The translations under genes were made by a program, and so were the position numbers. The notes under the pieces were generated by a model that saw only the letters and a program-made list of their open reading frames with translations, made no database searches and had not been told where the DNA came from. A stretch of DNA of 7,707 bases, taken from contig CAAEMG010000153.1 of NCBI GenBank assembly GCA_900757025.1, positions 1 through 7,707 of the forward strand. Direction: 5' to 3'. Position 1 is the stretch's first letter. The number at the start of each line of letters is the position of its first letter. The DNA is from Clostridia bacterium (lineage in GTDB: Bacteria; Bacillota; Clostridia; Lachnospirales; Anaerotignaceae). Below, one piece after another: positions 1 to 7,100 of the stretch.

Positions 1-628
1 TAATGTGTGTATAGACGGAAATGAAGAAAAAGTTCATGTGAAAAACACAGGCAGATGTCGTGAGCTTTTGCTTAAAGGGTGCAGGGTTTTTCTTGAAGAA
101 AGCAAAAACAATGCAAGAAAAACAAAATATTCGCTTGTTGCGGTTTATAAGGGAGAAAGACTTATAAATATGGACTCGCAAATTCCGAATTATGTGGCTG
201 AGGAGGCATTGAAAAAAGGCATTATAAAAGAAATCGGCATACCCGATTTTGTAAAAAGAGAAGTTAAATATTCACAGTCAAGATTTGATATTTATTATGA
301 AAAAGACGGCAGAAAAGGTTTTATAGAGGTTAAGGGCGTAACGCTTGAAAAAAACGGCGAGGTGCTTTTTCCGGATGCTCCCACAGAAAGGGGAACAAAG
401 CATATAAAAGAGCTTATAAAGGCCAAAAAAGAGGGATATGAGGCTGCTGTGCTTTTTGTTATACAGATGAAAGATGTCAGCTTTTTTGCACCAAATGCGG
501 AAACAGACAAGGATTTTTCACAGGCGTTAAAAAATGCAAAAGAAGAAGGTGTAAATATTTTGGCATATGACTGTGATGTTAAAGAAGATGAAATTGTGCT
601 GAAAGATAAGGTTGAAGTTAGGGTGTGA
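1..628 (+). CDS. sfsA: SfsA family protein (sugar fermentation stimulation protein homologue), 5' end missing
   Basis: The reading frame is already open at base 2 and runs to a TGA at 626-628, giving 208 visible codons. SfsA proteins are usually about 230-235 residues, so roughly 20-25 N-terminal residues lie upstream. The GTG at base 5 is probably an internal valine, because the visible residues start inside the conserved N-terminal core. The signature HVKNTGRCREL is just downstream. Further on is RFDIYY, with an Asp at about codon 96, and then FIEVKGVTLE, with Glu and Lys at about codons 109 and 111. This D...ExK arrangement is typical of the PD-(D/E)XK nuclease-like fold assigned to the C-terminal half of the family, and the N-terminal half is OB-fold-like. 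The family was named from an E. coli effect on maltose metabolism and has been reported to bind DNA. Its true biochemical role is unsettled and cannot be read here. No strong terminator directly follows. Confidence 0.93.
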   Translation, partial: NVCIDGNEEKVHVKNTGRCRELLLKGCRVFLEESKNNARKTKYSLVAVYKGERLINMDSQIPNYVAEEALKKGIIKEIGIPDFVKREVKYSQSRFDIYYEKDGRKGFIEVKGVTLEKNGEVLFPDAPTERGTKHIKELIKAKKEGYEAAVLFVIQMKDVSFFAPNAETDKDFSQALKNAKEEGVNILAYDCDVKEDEIVLKDKVEVRV

Positions 629-638
629 GATTTTATTT

Positions 639-708
639 GTCGGATAGCTGTTCTTTGCCGAAACTTAAAATATTTTTTTATGTTCCGACTACTGGCGCCA
701 CCCTCGGC
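639..708 (+). other. GC-richer patch with alternating TCGG/CCGA stems after sfsA; possible weak 3' structure
   Basis: In an otherwise AT-rich gap, this stretch carries GTCGGA (639-644), GCCGA (657-661), TCCGAC (684-689) and TCGGC (704-708), with a GGCGCC palindrome at 694-699. The first pairs with the third, the second with the fourth, and neighbouring pairs can also form short local hairpins. A run of seven T residues (673-679) follows the first possible hairpin by about a dozen bases, so weak termination of sfsA is possible. It lies upstream of the aspS promoter and so should not be in the aspS leader. Stems of 4-6 bp may be chance. I do not recognise it as a known RNA family, and it has no coding potential I can support. 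Confidence 0.3.
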
Positions 709-793
709 TCAACATGGCAAAGTATTTACCAAATCTAAATTGTCCATAAAACCGTCAAAAACAAATAAACTTCAATTTTTACCCTCTATATTG

Positions 794-822
794 TTGAAGT
801 TTTTGTATATTTCTGTTACTAT
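794..822 (+). promoter_or_regulatory. Sigma-A-type promoter for aspS
   Basis: A -35 box TTGAAG (794-799) is separated by exactly 17 bases from a -10 box TACTAT (817-822). TG at 814-815 plus one base before the -10 makes an extended -10 element. Transcription would start near 829-831, leaving a leader of about 44 bases before the aspS ATG. This is too short for a T-box, and no T-box core sequence is seen on the + strand. The -35 overlaps the right arm of a 9-bp inverted repeat (767-775 with 794-802). Confidence 0.65.
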
Positions 823-860
823 TTATAGAGCAAAAATTTGTTTGTTAAATAAATAAGCGT

Positions 861-866
861 AAGGAG
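861..866 (+). promoter_or_regulatory. Ribosome binding site of aspS
   Basis: AAGGAG lies seven bases before the ATG at 874. This is near-ideal complementarity and spacing, and it fixes the start codon. Confidence 0.85.
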
Positions 867-873
867 AATATAT

Positions 874-2679
874 ATGGCAGAGAGTATGACAGGCTTTAAA
901 AGAAGCTGTATGTGCGGTCTTGTTAACGAAACAATGACAGGCGAAAATGTAACAGTTATGGGCTGGGTTCAGAGAAGAAGAGATTTGGGCCAGCTTATAT
1001 TTATTGCCCTCAGAGACAGAACAGGCATTGTTCAGGTTGTTATAGACGGAAATTCTGAGGAAGAAATATTCAAAAAAGCAGAAACAGTAAGAAGCGAATA
1101 TGTTCTTGCCGTTACAGGTAAAGTTGCTTTAAGAACAGAAGAAAACATAAACGAAAGCATGAAAACAGGAAAGATTGAAATTATTGCAGAACAGATGAAA
1201 ATTCTTTCCGAAAGCGACACTCCTCCTTTCCAGGTAGAAGACAACATTAATGTAAATGACGAACTTCGTTTAAAATACAGATACCTTGATTTAAGAAGAC
1301 CAAGCATATTTAAAAATATACAGCTTCGTCACAATGTAGTTAAAACAGTAAGAGATTTCCTTTCAGACGAGGGCTTCCTTGAAATAGAAACTCCTATGCT
1401 TCAGAAAAGTACACCTGAAGGTGCAAGAGATTATCTTGTTCCAAGCCGTGTTCATCCGGGCAGTTTCTATGCTCTTCCACAGTCACCTCAGCTTTTCAAA
1501 CAGCTTCTTATGGTTTCCGGCGTAGACAGATACTATCAGATTGCACGTTGTTTCAGAGATGAAGATTTAAGAGCAGACCGTCAGCCTGAATTTACTCAGA
1601 TTGACATGGAACTTTCATTTATAGACATTGACGATATTATGGACGTAAATGAAAGACTTATAAAGAAAGTATTTAAAGAAATTTTAGGCGTAGATGTTAA
1701 AACTCCTTTCAGAAGAATGACTTGGAGAGAAGGCATGGACCGTTTCGGAAGCGATAAGCCTGACCTTCGTTTCGGCATGGAGCTTAAAAATATTACGGAA
1801 GTTGTTAAAGATACAGAATTTGTTGTATTTAAAAATGCCATTGCAAACGGTGGTTCTGTAAGAGCAATTAATGCCGAAGGCTGCGGACATTTCCCAAGAA
1901 AACAGATTGACAGCCTTGTTGAATTTGTTAAAACATACAAAGCAAAAGGCCTTGCATGGATTGTTATAAATGATGACGGTTCAATAAAGAGCCAGATTGC
2001 AAAATTCTTTACAGAAGAAAAAATGGCTGAAATAGTTAAGGCTATGGACGGTAAGCCGGGCGACCTTATTCTTATTTGTGCAGACAAAGACAAGGTAGTA
2101 TTCGATTCCCTCGGAGCACTCCGTCTTGAACTTGCAAAACGTCTTAACCTTACAAAACCTGACGATTACAACTTCCTTTGGATTACAGAATTTCCTATGT
2201 TCGAGTGGGATGAAGAAGAAAACAGATGGACAGCAGAACATCATCCGTTTACCTCACCTATGGATGAAGACCTTCCGCTTCTTGACACAGACCCCGGAAA
2301 ATGCAGAGCAAAAGCATACGACATGGTTCTTAACGGCGTAGAACTTGGCGGCGGAAGCATTCGTATCCACAGAAGAGATATTCAGAACAAGATATTTAAC
2401 CTTCTTGGCTTTACAGACGAACAGGCACAGGAAAGATTTGGTTTCCTTCTTGATGCCTTCAAATATGGTGTTCCTCCTCACGGCGGCCTTGCCTTCGGTC
2501 TTGACCGTATGGTAATGCTTATGGCAGGGGCAACAACAATAAGAGACGTAATTGCATTCCCTAAAGTTAAAGATGCGTCATGCCTTCTTACAAATGCACC
2601 TGATGTTGTTGACGAAAAACAGCTTGAAGAGCTTTCGATAGCAATAAACATTAAGGAAGAGCCAAAAGAAGAAGAGTAA
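874..2679 (+). CDS. aspS: Aspartate--tRNA ligase (AspRS), bacterial type
   Basis: This class II aminoacyl-tRNA synthetase is cytoplasmic and charges tRNA-Asp with aspartate using ATP. The 601 residues fit the roughly 590-residue bacterial form. An N-terminal OB-fold anticodon-binding domain begins around residue 29 (MGWVQRRRDLGQLIF, then LRDRTGIVQVV). Class II motif 1 is around FLEIETPMLQKSTPEGARDY. Motif 2 and its loop are at residues 227-242 (FRDEDLRADRQPEFTQ). Motif 3 is at residues 537-545 (GGLAFGLDR), ending in the ATP-binding arginine. The roughly 130-residue bacterial insertion domain lies between motifs 2 and 3. The C-terminus ends in an acidic and lysine-rich tail (KEEPKEEE). An AAGGAG site seven bases upstream supports the start. 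The gene has its own promoter and terminator, so it appears monocistronic. I cannot tell from sequence alone whether it also charges tRNA-Asn (non-discriminating type), which would require knowing whether the genome carries gatCAB and asnS. Confidence 0.98.
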   Translation: MAESMTGFKRSCMCGLVNETMTGENVTVMGWVQRRRDLGQLIFIALRDRTGIVQVVIDGNSEEEIFKKAETVRSEYVLAVTGKVALRTEENINESMKTGKIEIIAEQMKILSESDTPPFQVEDNINVNDELRLKYRYLDLRRPSIFKNIQLRHNVVKTVRDFLSDEGFLEIETPMLQKSTPEGARDYLVPSRVHPGSFYALPQSPQLFKQLLMVSGVDRYYQIARCFRDEDLRADRQPEFTQIDMELSFIDIDDIMDVNERLIKKVFKEILGVDVKTPFRRMTWREGMDRFGSDKPDLRFGMELKNITEVVKDTEFVVFKNAIANGGSVRAINAEGCGHFPRKQIDSLVEFVKTYKAKGLAWIVINDDGSIKSQIAKFFTEEKMAEIVKAMDGKPGDLILICADKDKVVFDSLGALRLELAKRLNLTKPDDYNFLWITEFPMFEWDEEENRWTAEHHPFTSPMDEDLPLLDTDPGKCRAKAYDMVLNGVELGGGSIRIHRRDIQNKIFNLLGFTDEQAQERFGFLLDAFKYGVPPHGGLAFGLDRMVMLMAGATTIRDVIAFPKVKDASCLLTNAPDVVDEKQLEELSIAINIKEEPKEEE

Positions 2680-2696
2680 GAAAAAAATATGATTTC

Positions 2697-2731
2697 TGCG
2701 GAGAAAATCTAATATGGTTTTCTCCGCATTT
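2697..2731 (+). terminator. Terminator hairpin after aspS
   Basis: A perfect 11-bp stem pairs 2697-2707 (TGCGGAGAAAA) with 2718-2728 (TTTTCTCCGCA) around a 10-base loop, starting 17 bases after the aspS stop. The T-run that follows is short (TTTAT). An A-run lies upstream at 2681-2687, which on the opposite strand reads as a T-run, so the hairpin could also act in the reverse direction. Confidence 0.75.
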
Positions 2732-2781
2732 ATGTTGAAAATAAATGTTTTCTTAAAAATATCGTACTTTTTAATTAAGCC

Positions 2782-2798
2782 GGCAAATTATATTTGCC
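2782..2798. promoter_or_regulatory. Palindrome over the mreB promoter -35, candidate operator
   Basis: GGCAAAT (2782-2788) and ATTTGCC (2792-2798) are perfect reverse complements around a 3-base centre. The right half contains most of the TTGCCA -35 box of the mreB promoter. A 17-bp dyad at this position is the usual geometry for a dimeric repressor site, but no regulator is identified here. Confidence 0.4.
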
Positions 2799-2821
2799 AA
2801 AAGGGGTTTATAATGTATAAT
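2794..2821 (+). promoter_or_regulatory. Sigma-A-type promoter for mreB
   Basis: A -35 box TTGCCA (2794-2799) and a consensus -10 TATAAT (2816-2821) are spaced by 16 bases. A second TATAAT at 2809-2814 is only 9 bases from this -35 and has no good -35 of its own, so the downstream copy is preferred. Transcription would begin near 2828, giving a leader of about 40 bases. Confidence 0.6.
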
Positions 2822-2853
2822 TATATTAATTGAATTAAAAGGGTTGATTTTTT

Positions 2854-2860
2854 AAAGGAG
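2854..2860 (+). promoter_or_regulatory. Ribosome binding site of mreB
   Basis: AAAGGAG sits eight bases before the ATG at 2869, and it is the only strong site near the start. Confidence 0.8.
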
Positions 2861-2868
2861 TAGATAAG

Positions 2869-3942
2869 ATGTTTTTTAATCTTTTTGGGTTTGGCGACAG
2901 CATAGGTATCGACCTTGGTACGGCGTCTGTTCTTGTATATGTTAAAGGCAAGGGCATTGTCGTAAGAGAACCCAGCGTTGTTGCCATAGACAGAACAACA
3001 GACACTATACTTGCCGTTGGAGAAGAGGCAAGAAAAATGATAGGAAAAACACCCGGCAGCATTTCTGCCATAAGACCGCTCAAAGAGGGTGTTATTTCCG
3101 ACTATGATACAACAGAAAAAATGCTCAAGTTTTTTATACAAAAGGCAGTTGGCAATCATCCTTTTGTAAAGCCGACAATAGCCGTTTGTGTGCCGAGCGC
3201 CGTTACTTCTGTTGAAAGAAGAGCTGTAGAAGACGCCACAAGACAGGCAGGGGCAAGAAGAGTATTTATAATTGAAGAGCCTATTGCGGCTGCTATAGGT
3301 GCTGGAATTGATATTTCAAAGGCTTGCGGCAGCATGGTTGTTGATATTGGCGGCGGAACAACAGATATAGCTGTTATTTCACTTGGCGGAAATGTTGTAA
3401 GCACATCAATTAAGGTTGCCGGCGACAATTTCGATGATGCCATTATAAAATACATGAGAAAAAAACACAGTGTTCTCATAGGTGAAAGAACTGCCGAAGA
3501 ACTTAAAATGAAAATCGGTACTGCTTATGAAAGAACAATGCCGGTATCAATGGAAGTTAAAGGAAGAAACCTTATTACAGGCCTTCCGAAGATTATAACC
3601 GTTACAAGCGAAGAAATGCTTGAGGCCCTTGCAGAGCCTGTTTCATCTATAGTCGAAGCTGTTCACAGCGTGCTTGAAAAAACTCCTCCGGAACTTGCGG
3701 CTGATATCTCCGACAGAGGAATTGTTATGACAGGCGGCGGCAGCCTTCTTTACGGTTTAGACAAACTTATTGCCGAAAGCACAAAAATTCATACTATAAT
3801 TGCCGATGACGCAGTAAGCTGTGTTGCTATAGGTACAGGCAAGTTTATAGAATATGTAGACGGAAGCAGCGACAGAGACAGAAAAAAACGCAAAAAAGAA
3901 GTTCCGGCTGAACAGCAGAAAGAAACACAGGAAAAACAGTGA
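2869..3942 (+). CDS. mreB: Rod shape-determining actin homologue, MreB/Mbl family
   Basis: This bacterial actin forms membrane-associated filaments that guide the elongation machinery building the lateral cell wall. All nucleotide-pocket motifs are present: phosphate-1 DLGTAS beginning at Asp15, the EEPIAAAIGAG segment with Glu136-Glu137, phosphate-2 DIGGGTTD at residues 159-166, and the adenosine loop TGGGS at 288-292. The N-terminus (MFFNLFGFG) is strongly hydrophobic and could help membrane attachment. The core resembles both B. subtilis paralogues. The early segment is Mbl-like (VYVKGKGIV, AVGEEARKM), while the middle and C-terminal half are MreB-like (DATRQAGAR, LEKTPPELAADI), so the exact paralogue is uncertain. 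At 357 residues it is longer than the usual 333-345. The surplus is a charged tail with a basic cluster at 336-343 (RDRKKRKK) followed by a Glu/Gln/Lys-rich end. No mreC or mreD follows. The gene stands alone between its own promoter and terminator. Confidence 0.95.
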   Translation: MFFNLFGFGDSIGIDLGTASVLVYVKGKGIVVREPSVVAIDRTTDTILAVGEEARKMIGKTPGSISAIRPLKEGVISDYDTTEKMLKFFIQKAVGNHPFVKPTIAVCVPSAVTSVERRAVEDATRQAGARRVFIIEEPIAAAIGAGIDISKACGSMVVDIGGGTTDIAVISLGGNVVSTSIKVAGDNFDDAIIKYMRKKHSVLIGERTAEELKMKIGTAYERTMPVSMEVKGRNLITGLPKIITVTSEEMLEALAEPVSSIVEAVHSVLEKTPPELAADISDRGIVMTGGGSLLYGLDKLIAESTKIHTIIADDAVSCVAIGTGKFIEYVDGSSDRDRKKRKKEVPAEQQKETQEKQ

Positions 3943-3950
3943 TTTGATTT

Positions 3951-3997
3951 AAAAATGCCATTGCAGATTAGTATTATTTTGCAATGGGATTTTTTTT
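3951..3997 (+). terminator. Rho-independent terminator after mreB
   Basis: CCATTGCA (3958-3965) pairs with TGCAATGG (3980-3987) around a 14-base loop. After a single G-G mismatch, the A-run at 3951-3955 can extend pairing with the following T-run. Eight T residues (3990-3997) complete a classic intrinsic terminator eight bases after the stop codon. Confidence 0.85.
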
Positions 3998-4039
3998 GTG
4001 CTTTAAACAGTTAACAATATTGGAAAGTTTAAAAATAAA

Positions 4040-4068
4040 TTGACTAAGTGACATAAATGGACTACTAT
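4040..4068 (+). promoter_or_regulatory. Sigma-A-type promoter for the large surface-protein gene
   Basis: A -35 box TTGACT (4040-4045) is spaced 17 bases from a -10 box TACTAT (4063-4068). The -10 lies within a perfect 10-bp palindrome, ACTATATAGT (4064-4073). A 7-bp inverted repeat, TTTAAAC (4002-4008) with GTTTAAA (4027-4033), lies just upstream. Transcription would start near 4075, giving an AT-rich leader of about 90 bases. Confidence 0.65.
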
Positions 4069-4109
4069 ATAGTGGGTTTTAATAAAAAAATATTTTATGA
4101 TTTGTTAAG

Positions 4110-4142
4110 TTTTTATATTTTTACCAAAAAAGTATATAAAAA
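4110..4142 (+). promoter_or_regulatory. AU-rich leader hairpin upstream of the surface-protein RBS
   Basis: TTTTTATAT (4110-4118) is the exact reverse complement of ATATAAAAA (4134-4142). The intervening bases contain T and A runs around ACC that can continue the pairing. The hairpin ends about ten bases before the ribosome binding region. It is all A-U, so it would be weak, and a regulatory role is only a possibility. Confidence 0.3.
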
Positions 4143-4153
4143 TATTATATAGA

Positions 4154-4161
4154 GGGGATGA
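4154..4161 (+). promoter_or_regulatory. Ribosome binding site of the surface-protein gene
   Basis: GGGGATGA (4154-4161) matches GGAGGTGA at six of eight positions and ends seven bases before the ATG at 4169. It is less canonical than the sites of aspS and mreB. The ATG inside it (4158-4160) opens only a four-codon frame (Met-Ser-Gly-Ile) that stops at 4170-4172, so it cannot be the start of the large gene. Confidence 0.55.
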
Positions 4162-4168
4162 GCGGTAT

Positions 4169-7100
4169 ATGAATTTTTGGAAAAAAAGGTTTTCGAGAAT
4201 TATAAGCTTTTTAATGGCAAACATAATGCTTTTAACAGTTATGCCAACAGAGCTTATGGCAGATGTTTTGTACTCGGAAAACGCTGCCGTTTCCGTAAGC
4301 TGGAAGCCAAGAGAAAATCAAGTTCTTTTTGGGGGAAAAGGAATAATTGATTTATCCGTTGGTGTTGATACGGAAAAAATTCAATCGGCACAGGTAAAAA
4401 TAAGCCTTACGGAAAAAGAGGCTGAATCATTTACGCAGTTTGAAGAAATTAACGGCATAAAAACATTTTCAGAAAACGGAAGAACATGGAAAATTGTTCA
4501 AGATGATGACGACAGTGACAAATATCTTCTTACAACGGATGATATAGACAGCAATATTTCACAGAGTTTTGAATTAAGCTATTCACCTGCCGACGACACA
4601 GAAGAGTCTTTTGACATTGATGTTACAAAGGAAGATGTAGATGTTCAATATACGGCGAAGGAAACGGTAAATGACACACCTGCTGTTGTTCTGCCGGCGA
4701 TTGACGAGAAAAAGCCTGTTGTGGATGTTCCGAAGGAAGGTGAAATAACAGAGCCGGATAAAAGCACTGATGCTTCAAAAAACGAAGAAACATTGCCCGA
4801 CAGCAGTGAAGCCACAGACGAAAATAACGACGGCAACGGAGAAACTATAGAAGAAACACCTTCTGCTGATGAAACAACACCTTCTGAAAGCACAGAAACA
4901 ACAGATGAAACAGAAAGCACAGAAGAAAGCGGTTCTTCAGAGCCTTCCGATGAAATTTCGGCATCGGGAGAAGAAAGCCAAGTTACAGAGGCAGGAAATG
5001 AAATTGAAACTCAGGAGATAGAATATTCCGATGATGTTGACGAAAGTTTCGGTGTTGATACAGATGAGGAAACTGCTCCTATTGAAATAAGCATTGATAC
5101 TGAAAAACTTACATTTGTGAAAGAAATGCAGAAAAACCCTGTTGTTCAGTCTACAGTTGTTACAGCGTCAGATGAAAATGTAAACTGGATAAAGGGCAGC
5201 ACAAACGGAAATATTTTGTTTACGGCAACAATTCCCGACAGCAAAAAAGAGCAGTCGTTTGAATTTGACTTTACAAATTTAAAAATAAATTCGGATGTAA
5301 CATTAGACGGAAATACAATTATGTGCGGAGAAAATAAACTTGTATCTTTGGAAGGACTTAAAGATACAATGAGAATTGACGCACTTAAAAGCAGTGATAA
5401 TAAAGTTTCTTTTAAAATCATAGATGACAGCGAAAGCCAAACAGAAGAAAATACGGAAATTACATTTACTGTATATTCAAACACACTTTCAGCCGATGAA
5501 AATGCCGAAACGGCAAAAATCGTGCTTACGGCAGGAGATTCACAGGCTGTTACCGATATTACTTTGGAAGAACTTAAAACAGCCGATACAACAGGAAGAG
5601 TATCTCTTAATGAAATGATTTTCTGGGTAGACAATAATAATGAAGAACATATACGTCCTTCATCTGTTGCACAGCCTGTTTTGAAGTACAGAATTGACGA
5701 CGGCGAGGAAGTTGTGCTTGACGAAAACACAGCTGATTTGGCGCATAAACTTGCGGCAGTAGGCTTAAAGGCTATACCTACGGTTTCATATTCATCAAAC
5801 GGCAGCAGTTCGGGAAACACGACGGTAAAATGCGATAATCTTCCCGAAAAAATAATAAGCCTTGGAGAAGACGGCGAAATAATACAGCAGAAAATAAACT
5901 GGTATTGGCAGCAGCCCGACGTTGACGGCTATACAAAAGAAACCGTGGACGAAAGCAACAAAGACAGCTTAAATGTACCGTCTATAGGCTGGTATTATGT
6001 TTTAAACAGAAGCTTTACAATTACAACAACCGTAAGAGACGGCTATGTTGGGCTTATAAAAAACTATTTTGATGAAACGGCAAATAAGTTTTCTTTATAT
6101 GTTTCCGGCACAGATAAAGTTATAAAGCTGAAAGAATGGAAAAATGTTGTAAGAAGTGAAATTGTTGACGGAAAATTTACAACTACGGTAAATGACATTC
6201 CTAAATACAGCTTAAATGGTGAGTCTCTTACATATTATATGAAGCTTTCGGCAAATGAAAACACTGATGAAAACGGTGTTCCTTATTTCAGTTTTGCCGA
6301 TATGGAAACAGACGACAGAATAGAAGTTAAATATGATAACTCTTCCACACATGGATTTTCAAACTATGAAGATGCCGTTTACAGCGGAGGAGAAATGTTC
6401 CTTACTCTTGCAGGCGAGGTTGATTTTGAGGCACATAAAATCTGGTCAGACACAGAGGAAGATGTGCGCCCTTCGGGAAGGCTTACACTTTGGCGTTATC
6501 GCACAGAAGAAGGATATAATACTGCCGCACCTGCATATAACAGCGTGGGAACACAGTATTCAATATATTTCGGTAACGGCAACTATCCGGAAAAGATAGC
6601 CTTTACAGATGTAAACGGTGAAAAGGCTGTTTTTCCGAAATATGATGCGTTAGGCCATCATTATCTTTATGTTGTGCGTGAAGAATTTGATAACGGAGAT
6701 TCAAAAGGCTATGAACAGCTTTTCGGTGCATATAACGAAGAAACAAAAACATATACCGACAGAGTACCTTCTTCTGAAAAGGAAGAACCTTCCGAGAGTA
6801 TAACAGAAAACGGTAAAAGAGCCGACAGAGCCAATACATACCTTTATAACAACGGAACATTATATAATAAGAAAATTGATAATATAAATGCCGTTGTTAC
6901 TAAAAAATGGGATGCGGTATCATTTCAGGAAGAATTTAAAAATATTGAAGTTACAGTTGAACTTCAAAGAAGAAAAAAAGGTTCAACCGATGAATGGAAA
7001 AAAATAAAATCAGCCACATTAACAGGTTTTTCGATTGTAAACCTTTCAAAAACAGCCTCTGCGGTTGTTCCTAAAAGAGATGCTGACAAAAACGAACTGG

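Noticed and set aside
5..7. GTG at base 5 as the start of sfsA
   Set aside because: The frame is open to the window edge, the conserved NTGRC core would be too close to the start, and no ribosome binding site can be seen, so the gene is cut by the edge.
690..705. T-box antiterminator-like AGGGTGGCGCC on the minus strand
   Set aside because: Only part of the core matches, it is on the wrong strand for aspS, it lies upstream of the aspS promoter, and no specifier stem is evident.
1596..2093. A 165-codon minus-strand open frame opposite aspS
   Set aside because: It is the complement of a well-supported synthetase gene and shows no recognisable domain or start signal.
4040..4168. Possible invertible promoter controlling the adhesin
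   Set aside because: No matching inverted repeats flanking the promoter segment and no recombinase gene are present in the window. Only the local dyads described were found.
5146..5820. A 224-codon open frame on the minus strand, rich in serine and hydrophobic residues
   Set aside because: It lies entirely opposite the surface-protein gene, has no ribosome binding site or promoter I can see, and its Ser/Val/Phe-rich composition is what the complement of Glu/Lys/Thr-rich codons produces.
6333..6599. An 88-codon plus-strand open frame inside the surface-protein gene
   Set aside because: It is a different frame within a continuous longer coding region, with no ribosome binding site or domain.
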